From CAWFLT01 sp963816795 (GTDB lineage Bacteria; Acidobacteriota; Vicinamibacteria; Vicinamibacterales; SCN-69-37): a stretch of 64,000 nucleotides of DNA. The DNA lies in assembly GCA_963816795.1 (NCBI GenBank), contig CAWFLT010000017.1:310001-374000 (forward strand), in the 5' to 3' direction. Made by a program: the position numbers and the translations under genes. Position 1 is the first letter of the stretch. The number at the start of each line of letters is the position of its first letter. Of the stretch, positions 29,032-37,771 are shown one piece after another. Below the pieces are notes generated by a model. It saw only the letters and a list, made by a program, of their open reading frames with translations, ran no database searches and was not told where the DNA came from.

Positions 29032-29796
29032 AGGCGAGATCCCTTCCTTAAGAAAAGGCTGTGCCGTTTTGTGCACCGACCGGAACCGCGCCGAACCCTC
29101 GGTGTATTTGCTGTCGAATCAGTCGGTTAGAAGGAGTCTTCCTCGCGGCGACTCCGTGGCGGGAGCTGCCCGGATCCGGTCCCCCGGATAAAGAATCCAA
29201 ACGAACGTGCGGATCGGCGTCGAGGGCGTAGGAGGTACGGGGGTGAAGGGCACACGAGGTACGGCGTGAACAGCGCATGAAGTACGGCGTGAAAGGCACG
29301 GGAGGTACGGCGTGGAGGGCGCGGGAAGTACGGGGTGAAGGGCGCTCGAAGTACGGCGTGAACGCGCGGGAAGTACGGCGTGAAGGGCACGGGAGGTACG
29401 GCGTGAAGGGCGCGGGAAGTACGGCGCGAGCGGCGCTCGCGGGCGCTCGACGCCTTGTCAACCAGGCCAGCCTCGGGGCCGCAGTTTCCGATGATCGGCC
29501 GGGCGTGGCGCCGGGCCCCGGGCCCGCGTCGGGCGTGAGGGCGTCCGGGCGTCCAGCTCTCAACGGCTGTTCACCCCGGACCTCGAGCGCTGTTCACCCC
29601 GGACCTCGAGCGCTGTTCACCCCGGACCTCGAGCGCTGTTCACCCCGGACCTCAAGCGCTGTTCACTCCGGACCTCGAGCGCCGTTCACCCCGGACCTCG
29701 AGCAGCTGTTCACTCCGGACCTCGAGCGCTGTTCACCCCGAACTTCAAGCGCCCTTCACTCCGTACTTCAAGCGCTTTCCACCCCGTGAGCCCTTT
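29032..29796. other. 765-bp gene-free region between DUF349 and pepF
   Basis: Both neighbours are on the minus strand. The region holds about 190 bp of unrecognised upstream sequence of the DUF349 gene, then two opposed arrays of a 23-bp unit (listed separately) around a 140-bp unique centre. An open frame of 170 codons at 29277-29789 on the plus strand is only the translation of the repeats and is not a gene. Confidence 0.7.
29226..29425 (+). repeat. 23-bp tandem array, left arm (9 units)
   Basis: Nine degenerate units of 22-24 bp with core AGGTACGGCGTGAA and a GC-rich variable half. Units vary at the second and sixth core positions (AAGTACGG, AGGTACGG). The right arm at 29566-29810 carries the complementary orientation, and four units of the same family lie at 53362-53452. 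Confidence 0.88.
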
Positions 29797-29810
29797 TCAC
29801 CCCGTGAGCC
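29566..29810 (-). repeat. 23-bp tandem array, right arm (10-11 units)
   Basis: Ten or eleven units in the opposite orientation to the left arm; core on the minus strand AGGTCCGGGGTGAA. The first three units are identical, and units nearest pepF are degenerate. The last unit overlaps the final codons of pepF, whose stop is at 29797. Confidence 0.9.
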
Positions 29811-31635
29811 CCTCCAGCCGCGTCACGAGTCTGTCGAGCTGGTCGACGACTGCGAGGACCGTCTCGGGTTCGCTGAGGTCGACGCCCCCACGCTTGAGGA
29901 GCGCCATCGGGTGGTCGCTCCCGCCGGCGGCGAGGAGCTCGAGGTAGCGCTGGCGCGCGTTGGCGCGGGAGTCGGCGTCGCCCGAGGTGATCTCGCCGGC
30001 CAGCCGGGCGGCCGAGGCGAAGCACGTTGCGTACTGGTAGACGTAGTACGGCGTGTTGAAGAAGTGCGGGATGCGGGTCCAGGTGATCGGCGTCAGGTCC
30101 TCGAGGTCCACCGAATCGCCGTAGTAGGTGTCGAAGCGCTCCTTGTAGAGCGCGCTGAGCACATCGGCCGTGATTGGCTGGTCCTGCTCCACCAGCACGT
30201 GGGCGGCGAGCTCGAAATCGGCAAAGAGCACCTGCGTGTAGAACGTGCTGGTGATGCTGTCGATCGCGTGCTGCAGCAGCACAATCTGCTCGTCGCGATC
30301 GGTCGCCTGTTCGAGGAGATGCTCGAGCAGGAGCGCTTCCGACAGCGTCGACGGCACCTCAGCCACAAAGATGGTGTAGTCCGAATAGACGAACGGCTGG
30401 CGCTCGTGCGTCAGCATCGTGTGCATCGAGTGACCCATCTCGTGGGCCAGCGTGAACACGTCGTCCAGCGTATCTGCCCAGTTCATGAGCATGTAGGGAT
30501 GGACACCGTAGACGGGCGCGGAGTAGGCGCCGCTGCGTTTGCCGTCGTTCTCGTAGACGTCGATCCAGCGCTCCCGGAAGCCGCGCCACATGCGCGATTG
30601 ATACTCGTCGCCGAGCGGTGCGACGGCGCGAACGATCGGTTCGAGCACCGCATCGTAGTCGTAGCGCCGGTTCCACTCGACGATCGGGATCGAGAAGTCG
30701 TACGGGTAATAGCGATCGAGCTTGAGCGCGCGCCGCCGGAGCTGATGGTAGCGGCGGAGCGGCTGGACGCCAGCGCGCGTCGTCGCAATCAGGTTGTCGA
30801 CGACCGAGCGGGGGATCGCGTTGCCGTGCAGCGCCGCGTCGAGCGTGGTCTGATAGCCGCGCGACCGGGCATGAAACCAATCACGCTGGCAGACGCCGTG
30901 ATAGAGCGTCGCGTAGGTGTTCAGGCTGCTCGCGTAGGTGCCGTAGTGCGCCAGGAAGGCCTGCCGGCGGTCGGCCTGGCTTCGGTTCGTGGCGAGCACC
31001 GCGCGGTACTGGCCGTAGGTCATCGTCACCCGTTCGCCGGTGCTGAGCGTGATTTCCGGAAACTTGACGTCGGCGGTCGAGAGCGCCACGTAGGCCTCGT
31101 TCGGAGCGCTCGACAGCCGGGACGAGAGTGACATCAGCCGTTCGCCTTGCTCGTTGAGCACGTGTTCCTGCAATCGGAACACTTCTTCGATGGCAAACCG
31201 GTAGACCGCGAGGTCCGGGGTGGCGGCCATCCACTCGCGCACGGTCTCGAGTGGGAGCGTCAGCAACTCCGGGCTGAACCAGGACGTCGCCTCCTGCCAG
31301 CGCGCGAGCAGCGCCTGCACCTGCTGCCGGCGGGCGTTGACCTGGTTGTCGCGCTGGTCTTCGTCGTAGCGCAGCGACGGATAGAAGTAGACCGTGTACG
31401 CGAGTTGGCCGAGCTCGTCGTTCAGCCGGTACGCCGCCAGCAGACGATCGGGGCCGGACGCCAGCGTGCCCTTCAACGCGGCGTATTCTCCGATTCGCCG
31501 GTCGAGCGTCGCCCGCCCGACTTCCCAGGCGGCCCAGTCCGGGTAAATGTCTTCGAGGTTCCACTTGTGGCGCTCGGCAAGGGCGGCTCGCGCTCTGGGC
31601 CGGGCGGCAGCTTGGCTTGACATCCGGTGGATCAT
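29797..31635 (-). CDS. pepF: Oligoendopeptidase F (M3 family)
   Basis: About 612 aa from the ATG at 31635 (an ATG at 31623 is an alternative). The M3 zinc site is HEMGH within TLAHEMGHSMH, at about residue 398; further M3 residues are in FVAEVPSTLSEALLLEHLL (the third metal glutamate) and FFNTPYYVYQYATCF. These cytoplasmic enzymes cut peptides of roughly 7-20 residues. The N-terminal half is the helical PepF region (WNLEDIYPDWAAWE, YFYPSLRYDEDQRDNQV). The frame is intact and the length is normal. The last codons run into the 23-bp repeat array. The open frame that continues upstream to 33051 is antisense to the sortilin-like gene and not coding. Confidence 0.92.
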   Translation of the reverse strand: MIHRMSSQAAARPRARAALAERHKWNLEDIYPDWAAWEVGRATLDRRIGEYAALKGTLASGPDRLLAAYRLNDELGQLAYTVYFYPSLRYDEDQRDNQVNARRQQVQALLARWQEATSWFSPELLTLPLETVREWMAATPDLAVYRFAIEEVFRLQEHVLNEQGERLMSLSSRLSSAPNEAYVALSTADVKFPEITLSTGERVTMTYGQYRAVLATNRSQADRRQAFLAHYGTYASSLNTYATLYHGVCQRDWFHARSRGYQTTLDAALHGNAIPRSVVDNLIATTRAGVQPLRRYHQLRRRALKLDRYYPYDFSIPIVEWNRRYDYDAVLEPIVRAVAPLGDEYQSRMWRGFRERWIDVYENDGKRSGAYSAPVYGVHPYMLMNWADTLDDVFTLAHEMGHSMHTMLTHERQPFVYSDYTIFVAEVPSTLSEALLLEHLLEQATDRDEQIVLLQHAIDSITSTFYTQVLFADFELAAHVLVEQDQPITADVLSALYKERFDTYYGDSVDLEDLTPITWTRIPHFFNTPYYVYQYATCFASAARLAGEITSGDADSRANARQRYLELLAAGGSDHPMALLKRGGVDLSEPETVLAVVDQLDRLVTRLEGLTG

Positions 31636-31686
31636 ACCCGCATCCACCGGCTCCCCGACCGGCGGCCTCCGAGTGACGATCGTAGA

Positions 31687-31718
31687 TATAATCACTCGCC
31701 CGTTTTGAGTTTTGGAGG
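31687..31718 (+). promoter_or_regulatory. -10 box and ribosome-binding site of the sortilin-like gene
   Basis: A perfect TATAAT is at 31687-31692 and a GGAGG at 31714-31718, 4 nt before the ATG at 31723. No good -35 is present at the usual distance. This is one of the few starts in the window with both a leader and a Shine-Dalgarno sequence. Confidence 0.55.
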
Positions 31719-31722
31719 CTCC

Positions 31723-34700
31723 ATGTTGAGGCACCTGCGTTTCGTCTCGTTGTGCGCGGTCCTGATCGCCCTCGCGATCTCGGCCGTGTCCGTCACCGGT
31801 CAGGCTCCGGCCACATCCACTGCGACCGAGTTCGAAGGCCTGCATTTCCGGTCGATCGGCCCGGCGTCGATGTCTGGCCGCATCTCGGACCTGGCCGTCT
31901 ACGAGGCCAATCCGGCGATCTACTACGTCGGCAGCGCGCACGGCGGCGTCTGGAAGACGACCAGCAATGGGGCGATGTACGAAGCGCAGTTCCAGGACAT
32001 GGGCCTGATGTCGATCGGCGATGTGACGGTGTCGCAGAAGGATCCCAACCTCGTCTGGATCGGCACCGGCGAATCGAACAACCGCCAGAGCACGCCGTGG
32101 GGCGACGGCGTCTACAAGTCGACGGACGGCGGCAAGACATGGCGCAACATGGGGCTGCGCGAGTCGCGCCACGTCAATCGCATCGTCATCGACCCGGTCG
32201 ACAACAACATCGTGTTCGTCGCCGCGACTGGTCCGCTCTGGGGAGCGGGTGGCGAACGCGGCGTGTACAAGACGACTGACGGCGGGGCCACCTGGAAGCT
32301 CGTGCTGAAGGGGGCCGACCCGAATACCGGGGCCAACGACCTCGTTCAGGCGACGACCGACCGGAACATCATGTACGCCTCGATGTACACCCGGCAGCGG
32401 TCGCAGTGCTGCTTCAACGGCGGCGGGCTCGGCAGCGGCATCTGGAAGTCGACGGATCTCGGCGAGACCTGGACGCGACTGACGAACACGCTGCCGCAGG
32501 GACAGCTGGGCCGGATCGCGCTCGACGTGTACCGGAACAGCGCGAGTCTCGTTTACGCACTGATCGAAGCCGAGGTCGCGCCGGTCGGGCCGGCGCCAGA
32601 CGGTCGCGGCGGCAATGTTGATCCCGCAGGTGGCGGCGCAGCTGCTGCTGTGGGCCAGCGCGGCGGTGGCGGTGGGGGCGGGCGCGGTGGTGGCGCCGGC
32701 GGTGGCGCCAGCCAGAGCGGGCTCTATCGGTCGGACGACGGCGGGACGACATGGCGGCGGGTGAGCACGGCCAATCCGCGCCCGATGTACTTCAGCCAGG
32801 TGCGCATCGATCCGAAGAACCCGGAGCGCGTGTACATGGGCGGTGTCGGCCTGCACATGACGAACGACGGCGGCACGTCGATGGCCACCGACGCGGCGCT
32901 CGTCATTCACGACGACATCCACGCCATCTGGATCAATCCGAACAACACCGATCATCTGCTCATCGGCGGCGACGGCGGGGTATCCGTGTCGTACGACATG
33001 AGCCGGACCTGGATTCAGCATCCCAACCTGCCGCTGGCGCTCTACTACCATGTGAGCGTCGACAACGACATCCCGTACAACATCTGCGGCGGTCTTCAGG
33101 ACAACTACAACTGGTGCGGCCCGAGCGCGACGCGGTTCGCGCGTGGCATCAAGAATCAGGATTGGTACCAGGTGCAGGGCGGCGACGGCTTCGTCGTGCT
33201 CACCGATCCGCGCGACTCGCGCTACGTCTACAGCGAGTCGCAGGATGGGAACATCCAGCGCAAGAACAAGATCACCGGTGAGGCCAGGAACATCCGGCCG
33301 AACTTCCAGAACACCTCCCCGGCGCCGGCAGAAGGCGCGCTGCCGTTCCGCTGGAACTGGGACACGCCGATGGTGTTCTCGCCGAACGATCCGACGGCGC
33401 TGCTCGTCGGCGCCAACAAGGTCTTCAAGTCAAACGATCGCGGCGATTCGTGGACGGCGATCAGCCCCGATCTGACGACCAACTCGGATCGCAACGAGTT
33501 GACGATCATGGGCGTGCGAAACACCGACATCAAGCTGTCGCGCAACGACGGCATCTCCATGTTCGCGACGATTGTCTCGATTGCGGAATCGCCGAAACAG
33601 CCCGGCCTCTACTTCACCGGATCGGACGACGGCGTGGTCGGGATGTCGAAGGACGGCGGCAAGAGCTGGGACGCGAAGGTCGCCGACCGGCTGCCCGGAT
33701 TCCCGAAGCTCGGCTACGTGTCGGAGGTCGTGCCGTCACGCTTCGATGCGGCGACGGTCTACGTGACCGTCGACGGTCACCGTGAGAACGACTACAACAC
33801 CTACGTCTGGGCGAGCAACGACACGGGGGCGACCTTCCGATCGATCACTGCGAATCTCAAGGGCGAAGTCGTGCGGACGCTGCTCGAGGATCCGAAGAAC
33901 GCGGACGTGCTGTACCTCGGCACCGAGACCGGGTTGTTCATCACGCTCGATCGCGGCAAGAGCTGGCGGCGATTGAAGTCGAATCTGCCGACGGTGCGCA
34001 TCGACGAGATGGTCATCCATCCGCGCGACAACGCGCTGATTCTCGGCACGCACGGGCGCGCGCTGTGGGTGCTGGATCATCTCGAGCCGATTCAGGAGTT
34101 CGCCGCCGCGCAGGCAGCGACGACCGCGGACGCGCGGCTCTTCTCGGTCCCGACCGGCGTGCAGTTCCGCATGTACGACAACCAGAACGAGGAGTTCTGG
34201 GGTCATCAGTTCTTCCTCGGCGAGAATCCGCCGGCCGATGCGGTGATTCAGTTCCATCTGAAGAAGACCGTGCCGGATCTGCGGTTGAAGATCGCCGACG
34301 CGACGGGCCGCGAGATTCGCGATCTGCCGGTGCCGGCCAACCGAAATCAGGCCGGCATTCAGACCGTGTGCTGGGACATGCGGCTTCAGCCGATCGCCCC
34401 GGCGGCTAGCCCGGCCGCCATCGGCGGACCGGGCGGCGGCGCACCGGCCGGCCGTGGTGGCGGCGGCGGTGGTGGTGGTCAGGCAGGCCGAGGCGGGGGC
34501 GCGGGAGGACCTGGCGGTGGCATCACCGGGATTCCAACGCCGCTGCCCGATTCGGGTAGCGATCCCGTCAACCCGTGGGCGGCGGCGGCGGTGGTGGCTT
34601 TGGCGGCGGCGGTGCTGCCGCAGGCCCGCTCGTCTACCCCGGCACCTACAACGTCTCGCTCGTCGCTGGCGGCAAGGTGCTCGACACCAAGCCGATGCGT

Positions 34701-35246
34701 GTCATCGCGGATCCGTCGATCGAGATGACCGACGTGCAGGCCAAGCGGTACTTCGACGCCGTCGCCGAGCTGCACGAGATGCAGCGGCGTGGTGGCGAGA
34801 TGGCGGCGGCGCTCAATTCTCTCTACACGCAGATGGTTGACCTCAGCCCCAAAGTGAAGGGGATGGCGAACGTCCCCGACCCGGCGAAGGGACAACTCGA
34901 GGCCTTCAACAAGGAGTTCGACGCGGTCCGCGTGAAGTTCGGTGTGCCCGCGCCGGCCGCGCCGGCTGGTGGCGGCGGAGGACGCGGCGGCGGCGGCGGG
35001 TTTGGCGGCGGAGGCGCGCCGGCCAACCCGAACGATCTCGTCGCACGTGCCGGCACGGTCAAGACGCAGATGATGTCTTTCCAGGACACGCCAAGCGATA
35101 CGCTCGTCAAGCAGTACAACGACGTGAAACTGGCGATGCCGCGCGCGATGACGGAAGCGAATACGGTGCTGACGAAGGCGATGACGTTGAGCGCGGCGTT
35201 GAAGAAATACGACGTGGCGCTGACGGTGCCATCGCCGGTCAAATAG
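31723..35246 (+). CDS. Sortilin/VPS10-like BNR-repeat propeller protein (frameshifted)
   Basis: About 1,174 aa with a signal peptide (MLRHLRFVSLCAVLIALAISA). Repeated Asp-box/BNR motifs of the VPS10 propeller (GVYKSTDGGKTWRNM, GVYKTTDGGATWKLV, GIWKSTDLGETWTRL, GLYRSDDGGTTWRRV, GMSKDGGKSWDAK, ITLDRGKSWRRL) fill residues 40-800. Two Gly-rich linkers interrupt it: about residue 310-335, and near the break at 34570. After 34575 the frame changes and a C-terminal helical region (ADPSIEMTDVQAKRYFDAVAEL) follows, with a third Gly-rich segment. Here one base is missing rather than extra, within a GGC run. Probably an exported or outer-surface protein; ligand or substrate unknown. It carries its own TATAAT and GGAGG. 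Confidence 0.82.
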
Positions 35247-35275
35247 TCGAGCTTAGTGCCTGGTGCCTGCTCCCA

Positions 35276-35924
35276 ATGCGTGTTCTTTCGGTCCAGACTC
35301 CGACTCACGGCCGCGTCCTCATTGAGGACGCGGCCGGTTCGTTTTCTGGCCGGGTGATGGTCGCGTTCCACGGTTACTCGCAAAGCGCGGACGACATGCT
35401 TGCCGAAGTGCGGCAGATTCCTGGTGCCGATCGCTGGCGCCTGGTCAGTGTGCAGGCGCTCCATCGCTTCTACACGCGTCGCGATCAGCAAGTGGTCGCG
35501 AGCTGGATGACACGCCAGGATCGCGAGCCTGCCATCGCCGACAACATCGCCTATGTGAATCAGGTCGTCGCCGAGGTCGCCGATGATGCCGAGCGTGCTG
35601 GTGTATGCCGGGTTCTCGCAAGGCGCTGCGATGGCGTATCGCGCGGCGATCTGCGGGCGGCGAGCCGCCGCCGGCATCATCGCGCTCGCCGGCGATATCC
35701 CGCCGGAGCTCAAATCGGCCCCTGGTGGCGAGCCATGGCCGCGCGTGTTGATTGGCGTCGGCTTGAGTGAAGAGTGGTACACGCCCGAACGCGTCGACAC
35801 CGACGTCGCATTCCTGCAGGACTCTGGCGTCACGCACGAAGTGGTGCGTTTCCAGGGCGGCCACGAGTGGACCAGCGAGTTCCGCGCTGCGGCGGGCCGT
35901 TGGCTGGAGAGTGTTTCGGGTTAG
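35276..35924 (+). CDS. Alpha/beta hydrolase, phospholipase/carboxylesterase type (frameshifted)
   Basis: About 215 aa. The oxyanion-side motif VMVAFHGYSQSADDML is near residue 30. After one extra base near 35588 the nucleophile elbow GFSQG follows in SVLVYAGFSQGAAMAY, and the acid/histidine region ends in FQGGHEWT. That is a complete catalytic triad for the small esterase/phospholipase group. No signal peptide is evident. It starts 29 nt after the sortilin-like gene, so it may be co-transcribed with it. Substrate unknown. The ATG at 35276 gives the normal N-terminal strand order. Confidence 0.78.
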
Positions 35925-35987
35925 GTCTTTTGGCCTTTCTCTCTTCGTGTTTTCCGTTGTGTCTCGTCTTGCTTGAGGATTTTCGAG

Positions 35988-36656
35988 TTAGTCCTTCGTG
36001 CTCTTCGTCTCCTTCGTGTGCTTCGTGCCCTTCGTGTTGAAAGATCCTTGGAGAATGAACGCCGCCGCGAGATCGAGCGCGCGGTCGAGCGACTGACCCT
36101 TCGGATCGACGCGCTTGCCGGCAGCGAGCGAATGATCCCCGCCCTCGATGAGCTCGAGTCGCGCCGTCGCCAGTCCTGCGGCAAGGGCCTGCATTTCGTC
36201 CGGCGAGCCGAACGGATCGCGGGTGCCGTGCAGGAACAGCATCGGAACGCGAATCGCCGGCAGGTGCCGGTCGCGCCGCTGCGCCGGCGCGCCCGGCGGA
36301 TGCAGCGGGTAGCCGAAAAAGACGAGGCCGGCAGGTGACGGATCGAAGAGGTCTCGAGCCGCAGCTTGCGACGCGATCCGGCCGCCCATCGACTTGCCGC
36401 CGGCAAACATCGGCCCGTGCGCAGCTCCCGCGGCCTCGCGCCAGGCCGCTTGAAAGGCCTCTTCGAGCACGGGTCCGGGATCCGGGGCGCTGCGCCCTTT
36501 TTCCTTATAAGGAAAATTGAACGTGACCACGCGCACGCCGCGGGCCGCCAGTCCCTCGCCCGCCCGCACGATCCACGGATGGTCTTCACCTGCCCCGGCA
36601 CCGTGCCCAAACACAAGCGTCGGCGCGCTGTCGTTGGTCGCTTGATAGATGCGCAT
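35988..36656 (-). CDS. KANL3/Tex30-type alpha/beta hydrolase-like protein
   Basis: 222 aa, intact. The elements are APTLVFGHGAGAGEDHP (oxyanion region), FNFPYKEKG, the nucleophile elbow AGGKSMGGRIAS, VPMLFLHGTRDPFG (acid) and ELIEGGDHSL (histidine). This is the dienelactone-hydrolase-like Tex30/KANL3 group with unknown substrate. The last 16 residues (NTKGTKHTKETKSTKD) are pure translation of the 9-bp TTCGTGNNN repeat, so the natural end is probably near FILQGSF. The ATG at 36656 lies next to a 126-bp palindrome in the shared upstream region with the ArsR-methyltransferase gene. Confidence 0.8.
   Translation of the reverse strand: MRIYQATNDSAPTLVFGHGAGAGEDHPWIVRAGEGLAARGVRVVTFNFPYKEKGRSAPDPGPVLEEAFQAAWREAAGAAHGPMFAGGKSMGGRIASQAAARDLFDPSPAGLVFFGYPLHPPGAPAQRRDRHLPAIRVPMLFLHGTRDPFGSPDEMQALAAGLATARLELIEGGDHSLAAGKRVDPKGQSLDRALDLAAAFILQGSFNTKGTKHTKETKSTKD
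35996..36040. repeat. 9-bp repeat TTCGTGNNN (5 units)
   Basis: Five consecutive 9-bp units of TTCGTG (one TTCGTC) plus three variable bases. Because the period is a multiple of three, it reads as a TKx tripeptide repeat on the minus strand and extends the hydrolase gene. Similar units are at 8796-8846 and in the PQQ signal peptide near 55888. Confidence 0.8.
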
Positions 36657-36782
36657 AGGGGACGGGCCTGTTTTCCACAGTTTCGGGCATTTCGGGGACA
36701 GGCCTCATCACCGGGCCAAACCGGCCCGGGTTGAGGCCTGTCCCCATTTTGCCCGGATCTGTGGAAAACAGGCCCGTCCCCT
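36657..36782. repeat. 126-bp palindrome in a divergent promoter region
   Basis: Outer arms of 24 bp are perfectly complementary (36657-36680 and 36759-36782; left arm begins AGGGGACGGGCCTG). Inner arms of 27 bp (36681-36707 and 36732-36758) are about 80 percent complementary, and the centre has a further CCGGGCC/GGCCCGG pair. It touches the hydrolase ATG on one side and lies 35 nt from the ArsR start on the other. Confidence 0.92.
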
Positions 36783-36804
36783 TCTCATTCGACATATATA
36801 CATG

Positions 36805-36810
36805 TAGATT
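36805..36810 (+). promoter_or_regulatory. -10-like TAGATT of the ArsR-methyltransferase/metH operon
   Basis: TAGATT ends 7 nt before the GTG at 36818. The surrounding sequence (ACATATATACATGT, 36792-36805) is a near-palindrome and could be an operator for the ArsR-type protein. No ribosome-binding site is seen. Confidence 0.45.
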
Positions 36811-36817
36811 AGTGTAT

Positions 36818-37771
36818 GTGAGTCAGGCGGCGCTGTTGAGACTGCTGGGCGATGAGACGCGATTGCGGCTGCTGCGGCTGCTGTCGCGCGAGGCGCTCAA
36901 CGTGTCTGAACTGACGGCGGTCCTGGGCGTCGCTCAGTCGGGGGTATCGCGACACCTTGGACTCCTGCGCGATGCCGCTTTCGTGACCGAAGAGCGTTCG
37001 GGCCCGTACAGCTGGTATCGCCTGTCGCCGGATGCCGAGCGCAACGGTGGCGGTGATGCGCCGCGTGCCGCGCTCTGGGCCTGGCTCCGCGAGGAATTCG
37101 ATCGCGACTCGGCATCCTCGCGCGAGGACGACGCCCGGCTCGAGGAAGTGCGGCGCCTGCGCAAAGAGGATTTCGCGCATCACGGCACTGACGTGCGGCA
37201 GCTCGTGCCGGGCCGAAGCTGGGTCGCGTGGGCGCGCGCCCTGGGACTGCTCATGCCGCCGCTCGACGTCGCGGATCTCGGGTGCGGCGAAGGCTACCTC
37301 ACGCTCGAAACAGCGCGCTGGGCACGGCAAGTGACGGCCATCGACCAATCGGAAGACGTGCTCGCCCGGGCGCAAGCCCTGGCTGAGCGCCGCAAGCTCG
37401 ATAACATCGTCTGGAAACAAGGCGAGCTGGAACGCCTGCCGATCGACGACGCCTCGGTCGATCTCGCGCTGCTGTCTCAGGCGCTCCACCACGCCGCGAG
37501 CCCGTCGGACGCGCTCGCGGAAGCCTGGCGCATCCTCCGCCCGGGCGGACGGGTGCTCATCCTCGACCTCCGGGCGCACGAGCAGACCTGGGTCCGCGGC
37601 AAGCTTGGCGACCGCTGGCTCGGCTTCGATGACCAGCAACTGACGCGCCTGATCGCCGGCGCCGGCTTCGGCGATGTCATCGTGCGCGTCGGTGCACGGC
37701 GGACCGGCGACCCCTTCACGGCGCTGATTGCGCGCGGCGCGAAGAACGCGTTGAGAGAGACCCAGACATGA
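36818..37771 (+). CDS. ArsR-type regulator fused to a SAM-dependent methyltransferase
   Basis: 317 aa. Residues 1-85 are an ArsR winged helix (LLRLLGDETRLRLLRLL, LNVSELTAVLGVAQSGVSRHLGLLRDA, FVTEERSGPYSWYRL). Residues 130-300 are a class I methyltransferase with motif I VADLGCGEGYLTLETA, AIDQSEDVL, LLSQALHHAASP and LRPGGRVLILDL. No metal-site CxC is visible in the helix, so it is probably not a metal sensor. It overlaps metH (ATGA). This suggests that the protein senses or uses S-adenosylmethionine or homocysteine and controls methionine synthesis, as for SahR-like ArsR proteins; that link is inference. GTG at 36812 is an alternative start. Confidence 0.85.
   Translation: MSQAALLRLLGDETRLRLLRLLSREALNVSELTAVLGVAQSGVSRHLGLLRDAAFVTEERSGPYSWYRLSPDAERNGGGDAPRAALWAWLREEFDRDSASSREDDARLEEVRRLRKEDFAHHGTDVRQLVPGRSWVAWARALGLLMPPLDVADLGCGEGYLTLETARWARQVTAIDQSEDVLARAQALAERRKLDNIVWKQGELERLPIDDASVDLALLSQALHHAASPSDALAEAWRILRPGGRVLILDLRAHEQTWVRGKLGDRWLGFDDQQLTRLIAGAGFGDVIVRVGARRTGDPFTALIARGAKNALRETQT

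Noticed and set aside
29277..29789. 170-codon open frame on the plus strand
   Set aside because: Consists entirely of translated 23-bp repeats with no folded part, and changes character at the array centre.
29226..29810. Possible CRISPR array
   Set aside because: Units are contiguous with no unique spacers, degenerate, and in two orientations; no cas genes are near.
31636..33051. Upstream extension of the pepF open frame
   Set aside because: It is antisense to the sortilin-like gene, whose BNR motifs are clear. pepF homology begins only at about 31600.
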